NCBI RefSeq assembly: GCF_947253055.1
Contig: NZ_CAMXYE010000009.1
Coordinates: 1 to 27,486 of the forward strand
DNA: 27,486 bases
Source of the DNA: an uncultured Arcanobacterium sp.
GTDB taxonomy: Bacteria; Actinomycetota; Actinomycetes; Actinomycetales; Actinomycetaceae
Reading direction: 5' to 3'
Below are positions 14,990 to 23,029 of this stretch, piece by piece. How positions within the stretch are numbered: the first letter of the stretch is position 1; each line of letters opens with the position of its first letter. The position numbers and the translations under genes are program-made. Under the pieces are notes generated by a model. It did not search any database. It was not told the DNA's origin and was given only the letters and a program-made list of their open reading frames with translations.

Positions 14990-17182
14990 TTACTCTGCTT
15001 TCGTCACACTTAATAAGGTAGGTATAGAAGCACCAATCACTGCGACTGTTTTATCCTTTGCATCTGCGGGGGGAATATAGAAACTCACTAACACCCCGTA
15101 AGAAGCAGTGACCGGATGGTCTACCGCAACCACTCCTTGATTATTTTTTGTAAACATCGCCCCGATATCGCCGCGCAACTGTAATTTAGCTCCGGCGACG
15201 GTGCGGGTAATTTCTACGTTATAGCGCATTTCCCCCATAATCACTAAGCCGTCGTCTTCAGTGGCTACTCCCGCTATTCCGTGCTCTCCCGGAGCAAAGG
15301 TAGTCTTTACCGTACCCAGATTGCCTACTGTGGCAGTCAAAGAATCCTGCTGCGCGGCAATTTCAGTATAGAGCAGATCTCCCGTGGTGAACTTAATATC
15401 TCCCAGCTTCCGCGCCTTATTGTATTCCACATAGGCGGGTAAAACTGCCGCTGGATCCACAGCGTATTTATCTGCTTCTACCTGCGGGAAACCCGGTACA
15501 TCGTTGAGCTTAGATTGTAAATTTGGCAATTTAGCCGAGGGGAATACGCCGGTCTGCCCCCAGAGTTGATACTGCCCACGCGGGCCGGCTTGCCGCCAAA
15601 AAGTGAGTGTATTGAGGTTTTGCCCCGCAGCCGGTTCTGCTACTACCGCTGCTGTACGCGGAAAAGCCGCGCCCGAGAATATGGGATTCGCAGACTTTTC
15701 GAGCACTAATTGCGGTAGCTGCCAACTCTCACCCCGAATTTTCTTCAATTCGTATTGCGCACTTCGATAGGCAAGCAGGGGATTAGCTATCCGCCCTCCT
15801 AATTTATTAACGTCCAGAGCCGCATCTGCTTCTGCAGCTGCTCCAGCAGTAGCCTCTACTATGCTTTGAAATTTTGCTTTGGGAAGGATAGTCTCTCCCG
15901 CCGCATTCGGTGCTGGCTGGAGCGAATTAGGGGCACTACAAGCAGCAACAAATACACAAGTGAAGATAAGCGGGAATACTTTACGCGCTACTCTTTCCCA
16001 TTTTTTCGATGCATCTTTTTGCGTATGAGAAGATTTCGAATCACTAAATTTTTTATCTACAAAATTCCACATATCTTTCCAGTTACGCACTTCTCCGGAA
16101 GACCCGGCGTCTTTATCGGAATTTTTATCGGCGTCTTGTTCGTCGTCTTGCCCTGCTGTGTCCGGCGCGTCGTCTTGCTCGTCGTCCTGCTTTGCTGCGT
16201 CTTGGCCAGATACATCCTGCTCTCCGTCTTTATCCACCGCAACTGCTGTTTCTGGATAATCATCCGGGAGCGTATCGCTAGCGGAATCTTCCTCTGCCTG
16301 ATCCTCTGGAAGAATGACGATTCGCTCTTCTGCTGCCAACTCTCTATTCCGCAGCTGCTCCGCATTCGCAATACTCGGCAAAATAGCAGCTCCTAACGCA
16401 TGATTAGTATGAGCCACTTGCACTTCTCGATCGGTAGCTGGATCGGCTAAATCTCCTTTGAATACTGGCAATACGGTAGTTTCTGCCGCGGCATTAGCTG
16501 CTTTATTCCGCCGCCGCTCCCGCTCTCTTTGAATGAAATATGCCAAACGCTGCCGCTCGGTGCCGTCACTAAAGAGTAAATACAAACCAATTAGAGAAAT
16601 AAGTATGCCCAAGAAAATACGCTGTATCGTGGAAAATCCCTGTTCCTGCACTTTCCAGCTAATAGTGATCTCTGGCGTAGTGGCCTGCGAGGTGGCAATA
16701 ATGAGCGAACGATTCGCTTTCTCCGGAACTTTATAGGTTATATCAGCCGTATTCTCGGCTTTTCCGGATTCCAACCACATATCTGATACAGACAAGGCAA
16801 AAGTACCAGCTTTTAAGGCCGCCGCATCACTTTTGGCCACTTCGGTATCCCCCGCTTGCGTATCTAGTAAGGCCTTGCCGTCTTTCATTCCCTTTATTTG
16901 CGTAAAATGAGAATTTTCTACATAAGATTGCACATCTTTACTATTGCCAATCCCCCACATAATCTGCGTATCTGGCGCGGAAACTTTAATGTGGAGATTG
17001 CTCATTTCCTCATTCAAGAGGCCGGGAGCAGTGATAAGAAAATTACCTTCTCCTGCCGGCACCTGTATCTGAGCTTTGTCGTTACTGTGGGCAATTCCCA
17101 GTATCAGAAATAGCAATGCCAACAATAAACCGCCCACAGCACAGACGATACCGGCAATCTTCTTTATTGATGCTTTTTCCAC
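14990..17182 (-). CDS. Unrecognised multi-domain membrane protein with an internal lipobox
   Basis: I do not recognise this 730-residue protein. Segments in order are: a hydrophobic helix at 9-31; an extracytoplasmic-looking domain at 32-185; a second helix at 189-205; a basic stretch, RERERRR (219-225), fitting a cytoplasmic return; a linker whose part 297-360 is strongly acidic and repeats QDDEQD; a basic KKWERVARK (393-401); a hydrophobic run ending in VAAC-S (Cys415); then about 315 residues of mixed alpha/beta-looking sequence to the C-terminus. The 393-415 segment is a textbook lipoprotein signal peptide, which is odd in mid-protein. Either it is a third membrane helix exporting the C-terminal domain, or this is a fusion of a membrane protein gene and a lipoprotein gene. 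The GTG at 17182 follows GAGAG. It is two bases from the next gene and divergent from the DivIVA-like gene. Confidence 0.8.
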   Translation of the reverse strand: MEKASIKKIAGIVCAVGGLLLALLFLILGIAHSNDKAQIQVPAGEGNFLITAPGLLNEEMSNLHIKVSAPDTQIMWGIGNSKDVQSYVENSHFTQIKGMKDGKALLDTQAGDTEVAKSDAAALKAGTFALSVSDMWLESGKAENTADITYKVPEKANRSLIIATSQATTPEITISWKVQEQGFSTIQRIFLGILISLIGLYLLFSDGTERQRLAYFIQRERERRRNKAANAAAETTVLPVFKGDLADPATDREVQVAHTNHALGAAILPSIANAEQLRNRELAAEERIVILPEDQAEEDSASDTLPDDYPETAVAVDKDGEQDVSGQDAAKQDDEQDDAPDTAGQDDEQDADKNSDKDAGSSGEVRNWKDMWNFVDKKFSDSKSSHTQKDASKKWERVARKVFPLIFTCVFVAACSAPNSLQPAPNAAGETILPKAKFQSIVEATAGAAAEADAALDVNKLGGRIANPLLAYRSAQYELKKIRGESWQLPQLVLEKSANPIFSGAAFPRTAAVVAEPAAGQNLNTLTFWRQAGPRGQYQLWGQTGVFPSAKLPNLQSKLNDVPGFPQVEADKYAVDPAAVLPAYVEYNKARKLGDIKFTTGDLLYTEIAAQQDSLTATVGNLGTVKTTFAPGEHGIAGVATEDDGLVIMGEMRYNVEITRTVAGAKLQLRGDIGAMFTKNNQGVVAVDHPVTASYGVLVSFYIPPADAKDKTVAVIGASIPTLLSVTKAE

Positions 17183-17318
17183 AGTTACGCTCTCTACTAA
17201 GGTAGGTTTCTCCCGGGTATAAAACTCCGTTCTTCATCAATTATAATAATATATGGACTATGTGCCGATGCGAATCGGGCAAAGAATATGAATATCTGCC
17301 GAAATGGAGAAATAAAGC
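17183..17318. promoter_or_regulatory. Divergent promoter region of the membrane-protein and DivIVA-like genes
   Basis: This 136-base gap separates divergent starts. TATAAT (17242-17247) on the plus strand is an exact -10 consensus match and would give a 5' leader of about 65 bases for the coiled-coil gene. The -35 position is not convincing. A small dyad, CCGAT-gcga-ATCGG (17265-17278), lies inside that leader. A weak ribosome site, GGAG, precedes the ATG at 17319. Confidence 0.45.
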
Positions 17319-18479
17319 ATGAGTGGCGAAGAAGCAGAATTTTCCGTAGTTATGCGCGGCTACGATCGGGCACAGGTAGATCAGAAAGTAGGAGAACTTA
17401 CTGATGTACTCGGCCAGACTCGTGCGCAAGTGGCGGAATTAGATAGCCAGATTTTGCAGCTATCTGGAAAACTTGCCCAAGCGCAGGCGGAACTGCGCGA
17501 AAATAGCCGCCCCTCTTATGCAGGCCTGGGAGCACGCGTAGAGAAGCTGCTGCGCGCCACTGAAGAACAAGCTCTAGATGTGATGACGCAGTCGCGGCGC
17601 GATGCCGAGAAACTTCTGGAAGATGCCCAGCTTAAGGCAGAAAATCTGCGAGCAGAAGCAGAGCGGGAAAGCCGTGACGTTTTAGAAAAAGCGCAGAAAG
17701 ACGCCGCCAATTTAGCTGATACCACAAAACGAAATGCAGAAGAAAAGACGGCTGCCGCTGGAAAAGTTAGCAGTGAAATGTTGGAATCGGCGCGGCGGGA
17801 AGCGGAGATGATACGCACGCGCGCCGAAGCAGAGGCCCAAACTCTTAGCACACAGACAGCACAAGAAATAAATACTTTAAAAGTAGAAGCTGCCAGTGCC
17901 GCCACTACTCTCCGTAGTGCTACCCAAAAAGAAGTAGCGGAAATGCGCAGCGCTGCTGCACAGGAAACTGCAAAATTACGGGCGGATACCGAAACTCTGG
18001 TCACTACGCTGCGGGCGGATGCAGAAAAAGAAATTACCGAACGCAACCAAGCGGCAGCTGCAGCTTTGGCGGCACAAGAGGCTGATTTACGTGAAAAGGC
18101 CGAAGCAATGCTACAGACGGCTGAGAGCACTGCTCAGCAGGCCGAAGCCCGCGTGGCCGAAGCTACGAAACGGGCTAGCGAACTGCGCGCTGAATCTACG
18201 CAGCAAGCAGCAGAAATACTTGCTCAAGCCCGCACGGAAGCAGCGGATATACTGGCAAAAGCACGGGCAGAAAGCCAGCAACTGCGGGCGGCAGCTGAAG
18301 AAGAAAGCACCGCTAAGCGCCGCGCCGCCACCGAATATGTAGAATCTCTAGAGGCGCAACGCGCCGCTCTCACATCGTATTTAGAGGATATGCGCGGAGT
18401 ACTGAATAATTCCGAAAATTCCCTCGCGCTAGACGAAATGCTGAAAGCAGCTGCAGAAAAAACAGCAACGGGAGAATAG
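17319..18479 (+). CDS. DivIVA/Wag31-like coiled-coil protein
   Basis: The 386-residue protein begins with a short domain, FSVVMRGYDRAQVDQKVGEL (residues 9-28), resembling the membrane-binding N-terminus of DivIVA proteins. A very long Ala/Glu/Lys/Arg-rich coiled coil follows (about 30-365), rich in AEAE, RAEAE and AAEILAQAR type heptads. A short unstructured C-terminus ends it. It has no membrane helix or enzymatic motif. Relatives (DivIVA/Wag31, Scy, FilP) act as polar or septal scaffolds in actinobacteria, but which of them this corresponds to cannot be settled. The long coil favours a Scy/FilP-like or accessory DivIVA-domain protein over the main Wag31, which normally lies next to the ftsZ-ylm cluster. 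The skewed composition generates long antisense reading frames that are not genes. Confidence 0.8.
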   Translation: MSGEEAEFSVVMRGYDRAQVDQKVGELTDVLGQTRAQVAELDSQILQLSGKLAQAQAELRENSRPSYAGLGARVEKLLRATEEQALDVMTQSRRDAEKLLEDAQLKAENLRAEAERESRDVLEKAQKDAANLADTTKRNAEEKTAAAGKVSSEMLESARREAEMIRTRAEAEAQTLSTQTAQEINTLKVEAASAATTLRSATQKEVAEMRSAAAQETAKLRADTETLVTTLRADAEKEITERNQAAAAALAAQEADLREKAEAMLQTAESTAQQAEARVAEATKRASELRAESTQQAAEILAQARTEAADILAKARAESQQLRAAAEEESTAKRRAATEYVESLEAQRAALTSYLEDMRGVLNNSENSLALDEMLKAAAEKTATGE

Positions 18480-18501
18480 CGCGGATACGCTAGAGTGCAG
18501 A

Positions 18502-19287
18502 TTACGCAGCGCGCGCTGCTGCATAGAATTCGCGTAAAATCTTCGCTAAAGCGGGCGGATTCTCTAAAGCGGTAAAATGCCCAGCTGCGGGTATTTCTCT
18601 AAGCTGCGCATTGGTACTCCGCTCTGCCCAAGCAGCTAGCGCAGCGCGCGCACAGGTGGGATCGTCACTCCCCCGAATAAGATAGAGCGGCCCAGAAATT
18701 TTTTCTACCGCTGCTTCATAGCTAAGGCGCCCTGCCATGGCTTCCTGTGCCCATTTCAGACCATCTTCTGGTATATCTGCCAAACGTAGCCGTAGATCCT
18801 GCCTTATTTCGGCAGTCGCCGCCGGCGAAAGCATCGTCTCCGGCCAATCGCTAAGCGCAATTTTTCCTTGCCCCTGTGCAGCTTGGGCAATAATCTCCTG
18901 CCGGCGCGCTCGCTGGGCAGCAGTATCGGCCGCAATATTCGTATCCATAAGCGCTAAGGCCCGCACTTGCGCATAGTGGCTGCAAGTAAATGCCGCAGCT
19001 GCTACTCCTCCCATAGAGAGCCCGCCCAACGTAATTTTTTCTATTCCGAGCTTCGCTAAAGTATTTTTTAACGCTTCTACATAGGCACTAATATTTCCAG
19101 TCGTGGAAAACTCTTGCCCCGGGCGGGAACTGCCAAAGCCGGGGGCGTCTACCGTGAGCACATCGATATCATTCAGAAGGAGGCGCACTCTATCCCACAT
19201 ACTCCCATCTAAAGGGAGAGCGTGCAGCAACACTAAAGGAAGCTCACTCGCCGGACCACTGCGCTTATAGGCCAGAATTTTCTCCAT
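18502..19287 (-). CDS. Alpha/beta-hydrolase fold protein
   Basis: This is a soluble hydrolase of 261 residues from the ATG at 19287, which follows AGAAGAGA. A longer reading to 19404 would overlap the preceding gene and add residues unlike the fold. Visible fold elements are the oxyanion region LLHALPLDGSMWD near the N-terminus, the DAPGFGSS segment, the nucleophile elbow GGLSMGG, an Asp in IRGSDDPTCAR, and the catalytic His in AAGHFTALENP. The triad is thus complete. Specificity (esterase, lactonase, C-C hydrolase or other) cannot be read from the sequence. It is the last gene of the minus-strand run that starts with the ATP synthase genes. Its end is only 22 bases from the convergent coiled-coil gene. 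Confidence 0.85.
   Translation of the reverse strand: MEKILAYKRSGPASELPLVLLHALPLDGSMWDRVRLLLNDIDVLTVDAPGFGSSRPGQEFSTTGNISAYVEALKNTLAKLGIEKITLGGLSMGGVAAAAFTCSHYAQVRALALMDTNIAADTAAQRARRQEIIAQAAQGQGKIALSDWPETMLSPAATAEIRQDLRLRLADIPEDGLKWAQEAMAGRLSYEAAVEKISGPLYLIRGSDDPTCARAALAAWAERSTNAQLREIPAAGHFTALENPPALAKILREFYAAARAA
18506..18519. repeat. 14-bp perfect palindrome at the hydrolase C-terminus
   Basis: GCAGCGCGCGCTGC is self-complementary. It lies in the last codons of the hydrolase gene (ending Arg-Ala-Ala) next to the convergent junction. It could help end transcription, but Ala/Arg codons alone can produce it. Confidence 0.3.
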
Positions 19288-19330
19288 CGTAGCTATCTCT
19301 TCTCTTTTAGAAATTTTCCTTATCGTCGCT

Positions 19331-19615
19331 TTATCTTCTCCCGCGCGCCCGCCAGCAAGCAGTATGCCAATGGCGCCGCTCCCGCAGTCCCGCTTCTCTG
19401 CCAAACCAATTTTCTTCTGTCCACGCCACTTCGTGCGCTTCCCCTATAGATATAGTTCCAGAGCAGCCCGGGCAAATATAGCGCTTTTTAGCGCTTTGAA
19501 TATGATGCACTTTATATTCTCGGCCATCTTTGCCTATTTCTTGGCGCGTATAACCCAGAATACGCTCCGTATTGAGCGGGCGCACCACCCGGCTATATTT
19601 GCGAGATTTCCGCAT
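19331..19615 (-). CDS. Small conserved actinobacterial protein, putative zinc-binding
   Basis: The protein has 94 residues and a basic N-terminus. It has CPGC at residues 49-52 and a C-terminal cluster, RRHWHTACWRARGRR, that supplies His and Cys. Together these could bind a zinc ion (CxxC plus His/Cys). A protein with this C-terminus is commonly found beside nucS in actinobacteria; its function is unknown to me, and database labels such as ATP/GTP-binding protein are not supported by any motif here. Its ATG overlaps the nucS stop (TAATG), so the two are translationally coupled. The basic character and zinc-like ligands would suit nucleic-acid binding, which is only an inference. Confidence 0.8.
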   Translation of the reverse strand: MRKSRKYSRVVRPLNTERILGYTRQEIGKDGREYKVHHIQSAKKRYICPGCSGTISIGEAHEVAWTEENWFGREAGLRERRHWHTACWRARGRR

Positions 19616-20310
19616 TAAAAGAGCCTATCTGCTGCATCATTCAATCCGCGCATTTCATCATAATCTAGAATCAAGCAGGAAATTCCCCGATCTTCTGCCA
19701 AGGTACGTGCCTGCGGCTTAATTTCTTGCGCCGCGAATACCCCGTGCACCGGAGTAATTGTAGAATCACGCCGCAGGAACTCTAAATAGCGCGTAAGTTG
19801 CTCTACGCCATCTATTTCTCCCCGCCGCTTCACTTCCACGGCAATATGTTCTCCTAAAGAATTTACGAGCATGAGGTCTACCGGACCGATGGGAGTGGGG
19901 TATTCGCGGCGCACTAAGCGCATATCTTCTCCCACTATCTCTACTTGTTCCGCGAGCAACGCTTGGAGATGGGCTTCTACCCCATCTTTCTGCAACCCTG
20001 GTTCATTGCCAAATTCGTATTCAATATCAGAATAGATGCTAAAGACCTGGATATTTAATTTATCTTCCGTCTTGCGATGCACCACTTCCCAAACTTCGGT
20101 CACACCGGCGGCGGCTTCTTCTGCCATCGCTTCCCTGATATGTAAATCGCAGGGCGCACTCATCCAGTTCAGAGGCTTATAAGAGCCCCCGTCGGCGTGT
20201 ACGAGCACTGAGCCATCTGCCTTCACCATAATTAGGCGAATAGCCGGCTCTAAATGCGCATCTAAACGCCCGGCATAATCCACTGCGCACTTGGTTATCA
20301 CTAAGCGCAT
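19615..20310 (-). CDS. nucS: Endonuclease NucS (non-canonical mismatch repair)
   Basis: NucS/EndoMS cleaves both strands at mismatches and replaces MutS/MutL in many actinobacteria. The 231-residue protein opens with MRLVITKCAVDYAGRL, typical of the family, and has the DADGG-like loop HADGGSYKPLNW. The PD-(D/E)xK nuclease centre is formed by Asp145 (GPVDLM), Glu159 and Lys161 (VEVKRRGEID), with Gln171 nearby. It ends in DRLF, consistent with the short C-terminal sliding-clamp-binding tail of actinobacterial NucS. The gene begins 12 bases after atpC, a common arrangement in the phylum, and overlaps the next small gene by one base. Expression presumably depends partly on the atp transcript. Confidence 0.95.
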   Translation of the reverse strand: MRLVITKCAVDYAGRLDAHLEPAIRLIMVKADGSVLVHADGGSYKPLNWMSAPCDLHIREAMAEEAAAGVTEVWEVVHRKTEDKLNIQVFSIYSDIEYEFGNEPGLQKDGVEAHLQALLAEQVEIVGEDMRLVRREYPTPIGPVDLMLVNSLGEHIAVEVKRRGEIDGVEQLTRYLEFLRRDSTITPVHGVFAAQEIKPQARTLAEDRGISCLILDYDEMRGLNDAADRLF

Positions 20311-20322
20311 CAGCTTATCATC

Positions 20323-20580
20323 TCATTCCTCTATCGCGTGGCCGCTCTCCACCAGTATCCGGATATTATCGGAATCCACCGTCATGAACCCATTACTAAT
20401 TTCCGCATAGTTTTTCTGGCCAGAATCAGTGGTATAACGGACTTTTCCGGGTACTAGTACCGCCAATACCGGCGCATGCCCTGGAAGAATTCCCATTTCT
20501 CCCTCATAAGCCGGCACCACTACTTCGGATACTTGACCCGTGAAAATGACTCCGCGGCGCGATATTATATCCAGTTTCAT
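20323..20580 (-). CDS. atpC: ATP synthase F1 subunit epsilon (short form)
   Basis: Epsilon is part of the F1 central stalk and couples rotation to catalysis. The 85 residues cover only the N-terminal beta-sandwich: MKLDIISRRG, PAYEGEMGILPGHAPVLAVL and the GFM-VDSDNIRIL strand are typical. The C-terminal two-helix domain that inhibits ATP hydrolysis in E. coli and Bacillus is essentially absent. Short epsilon subunits are common in actinobacteria, so this is probably native and not a truncation. The start overlaps the atpD stop by one base (TAATG). Confidence 0.95.
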   Translation of the reverse strand: MKLDIISRRGVIFTGQVSEVVVPAYEGEMGILPGHAPVLAVLVPGKVRYTTDSGQKNYAEISNGFMTVDSDNIRILVESGHAIEE

Positions 20581-22064
20581 TACTTAGTTTCCTGCTGAAT
20601 CTCATACCAGCGGCGTTCGATATCTTCGATACCTCCGATATTAAAGAAAGCCTGCTCCGGTACCTGGTCATATACGCCATCACAGATACGGCGGAATGCC
20701 TCAACCGTTTCAGCGACCGGCACGGTAGAACCTTCTACACCTGTAAACTTCACTGCCGTATAGGTATTCTGCGATAGATACTGCTCAATCCGGCGCGCCC
20801 GTGCCACAGTAATCTTATCTTCTTCGCTCAGCTCGTCTACACCGAGAATGGAGATAATATCCTGCAACTCTTTATTCTTCTGCAGAATCTGCTTGACGCG
20901 CGTAGCTACCTCGTAGTGCTCTTTTCCTACGTACTGCGGATCAAGTAAACGCGAAGTGGAGGAAAGCGGATCTACGGCCGGATAAAGACCCCGGGAAGCA
21001 ATATCACGGGAAAGTTCCGTAGTCGCATCCAAATGCGCGAAAGTAGTAGCCGGCGCCGGATCGGTGTAATCATCAGCCGGTACATAAATAGCCTGCAAAG
21101 AAGTAATAGAATGACCGCGGGTAGAAGTAATACGCTCCTGCAGAGCACCCATCTCATCAGCCAAAGTGGGCTGGTAGCCTACCGCCGAAGGAATCCGCCC
21201 TAACAGCGTAGATACCTCGGAACCGGCTTGGGTGAAGCGGAAGATATTATCAATAAAGAGCAATACGTCTTGATTCTGCACATCACGGAAATACTCCGCC
21301 ATAGTCAACCCGGAAAGAGCAATTCGCAAACGCACCCCTGGCGGCTCGTCCATCTGGCCGAAGACCAGCGCCGTCTTTTCCAGCACGCCTGCTTCTTCCA
21401 TCTCCATAATCAAATCGTTACCCTCACGGGTACGCTCTCCAACACCCGCGAATACGGATACACCACCGTGATCTTGGGCCACGCGCTGAATCATCTCTTG
21501 AATAAGCACCGTCTTTCCTACACCGGCACCTCCGAAGAGACCAATTTTTCCACCCTGTAGATAGGGGGTGAGCAAATCGATTACCTTAATGCCCGTTTCG
21601 AACATCTTTGTCTCTGGCTCCAGCTGTTCAAAGCCAGGAGCGGTACGGTGAATCGGCCAGCGCTCTTTTACCTCTAGCTTCTCGCCTTCCTCCAGATTCA
21701 AGCAATCGCCCACCACGTTAAATACGCGCCCTTTTGTAGCTTCCCCTACCGGCACTGTGATTGGAGCACCCGTATTCTTCACCACTGCTCCCCGCACCAA
21801 GCCATCGGTAGGAGCCATGGCGATACAACGCACAATATCGTTTCCGAGATGCTGCGCCACCTCGAGAGTCATCTTCCGCCACTGCGCATCTGCACTGGCA
21901 CTATCGCTATTGATATTTTGTGCCTCGGTGGTGAGAGCATAGTTAATCGCCGGCAGAGCATCCGGCGGAAACTCTACGTCCACTACCGCCCCAATTACCT
22001 GCACTATCCGCCCATCTGAGAGGGGACGCGCGTCTGTATTCTGAGTCTTATCTTCGACGGTCAT
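20580..22064 (-). CDS. atpD: ATP synthase F1 subunit beta
   Basis: This is the catalytic subunit of F1, at 494 residues. The Walker A motif GGAGVGKT is at 178-185, the catalytic glutamate is Glu210 in AGVGERTREGND, and the Walker B region is VLLFIDNIFRF. ALSGLTMAEYFRD and the DELSEEDK-containing region (equivalent to DELSEED) are also present. A short insert around residues 50-63 (NINSDSASADAQWR) in the N-terminal crown domain is larger than in E. coli. The strong ribosome site GAGGAAGAG precedes the ATG, 42 bases after atpG, consistent with high expression. Confidence 0.98.
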   Translation of the reverse strand: MTVEDKTQNTDARPLSDGRIVQVIGAVVDVEFPPDALPAINYALTTEAQNINSDSASADAQWRKMTLEVAQHLGNDIVRCIAMAPTDGLVRGAVVKNTGAPITVPVGEATKGRVFNVVGDCLNLEEGEKLEVKERWPIHRTAPGFEQLEPETKMFETGIKVIDLLTPYLQGGKIGLFGGAGVGKTVLIQEMIQRVAQDHGGVSVFAGVGERTREGNDLIMEMEEAGVLEKTALVFGQMDEPPGVRLRIALSGLTMAEYFRDVQNQDVLLFIDNIFRFTQAGSEVSTLLGRIPSAVGYQPTLADEMGALQERITSTRGHSITSLQAIYVPADDYTDPAPATTFAHLDATTELSRDIASRGLYPAVDPLSSTSRLLDPQYVGKEHYEVATRVKQILQKNKELQDIISILGVDELSEEDKITVARARRIEQYLSQNTYTAVKFTGVEGSTVPVAETVEAFRRICDGVYDQVPEQAFFNIGGIEDIERRWYEIQQETK

Positions 22065-22106
22065 TTATCTCTTCCTCTTTGCTCCCGGCAGCTACCGCTA
22101 CCGCAT

Positions 22107-23021
22107 TTATTTGCCAGCCAGCGCATCTGCACCGGAAACAATTTCTGTTATTTCTGTAGTAATTTCAGCCTGACGAGCATTATTAGCTCGCCGGACATAA
22201 TCATTAATAAGTTCACGAGCGTTATCGGTGGCCGATTGCATCGCTCGCTGGCGCGAAGCCAATTCCGAAGCCGCCGCCATCAGCAATACCGAATGGATAC
22301 GCTGCGATACATAGAGCGGCAGTAAAGCATCGAAAACTTCCTGCGCCGAAGGCTCAAATTCGTAGAGTGGATACTGAGTAAAACTCTTATCCGCACTTTC
22401 TTCTGCGCTATCTTCTTCCTCATCTACCACAACCAGCGGCAGCATACGGCGAATTTCTACCGTCTGGCGCACCATCGATTCAAAACGAGTCGATACCACA
22501 TGCAGTTCTGCTACTCCCCCGGCGGCGGCCGGAGCTAAAAATCGCGCTAAGAAAAGCTGCGCAATTTCTAGGGCAGTCTCATTAGAAGGCTTATCTGATT
22601 CTCCCGTCCAGGCTTTCTCTATTTTTTCACCCATGAAGGAATAATGAGATTCTCCCCGCCGACCGAATACAAATAGTATTGGCTCTTTACCGGCGGCACG
22701 TAAATCTTCGAGAAGCCCATCTGCTTCCCGCAGCACGGAAGCTGAATAGGCTCCCGCCATGCCGCGATCAGAAGTAATCACAAATACGATTACCTTATTA
22801 GTATCAGTACGCTCATTAACCAAAGGGTGGTTAGTTTGCGCATGCACAGCTACAGCTGCCAGAGCTGCGGTGAGCTCCTTCGTATAGGGATCAGCTCCTA
22901 AAGCCTGCTTACGGGCTTTCCCAATCCGAGATGCAGCTATTAGCTCCATCGCCCGAAAGACTTTTTCGAGCGTGGAGGTAGCTTGAATCTTCTTCTTGTA
23001 AACTCGCTGGCTAGCTCCCAC
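22107..23021 (-). CDS. atpG: ATP synthase F1 subunit gamma
   Basis: Gamma is the rotor shaft inside the alpha3beta3 hexamer. The 304-residue protein has the conserved N-terminal helix MGASQRVYKKKIQATSTLEK (starting from GTG) and ELIAASRIGKAR, the ITSDRGMAGAYSA core motif, and a C-terminal helix with RQAEITTEITEIVSGADAL. An acidic insertion, DEEEDSAEESADKS (about 208-221), in the globular domain is typical of actinobacterial gammas. It begins eight bases after atpA, with AGGGA as ribosome site. Confidence 0.97.
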   Translation of the reverse strand: MGASQRVYKKKIQATSTLEKVFRAMELIAASRIGKARKQALGADPYTKELTAALAAVAVHAQTNHPLVNERTDTNKVIVFVITSDRGMAGAYSASVLREADGLLEDLRAAGKEPILFVFGRRGESHYSFMGEKIEKAWTGESDKPSNETALEIAQLFLARFLAPAAAGGVAELHVVSTRFESMVRQTVEIRRMLPLVVVDEEEDSAEESADKSFTQYPLYEFEPSAQEVFDALLPLYVSQRIHSVLLMAAASELASRQRAMQSATDNARELINDYVRRANNARQAEITTEITEIVSGADALAGK

Positions 23022-23029
23022 GGTATTCC

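Noticed and set aside
15866..16396. A 176-residue plus-strand reading frame rich in Phe, Cys, Ile and Val
   Set aside because: It is antisense to the acidic Asp/Glu linker of the membrane protein; the apparent hydrophobic helices are the complement of acidic codons.
17516..18130. A 204-residue reading frame on the minus strand
   Set aside because: It lies wholly inside the coiled-coil gene, is an artefact of its Ala/Glu-rich codons and shows only Ser/Ala/Arg low complexity.
18506..18519. GCAGCGCGCGCTGC palindrome considered as an attachment or operator site
   Set aside because: It is inside Ala/Arg codons at a gene end and there is no integrase or other supporting context.
19288..19404. A 39-residue N-terminal extension of the alpha/beta hydrolase
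   Set aside because: It overlaps the small zinc protein gene in another frame and does not resemble the hydrolase fold; the ATG at 19287 has a purine-rich ribosome site.
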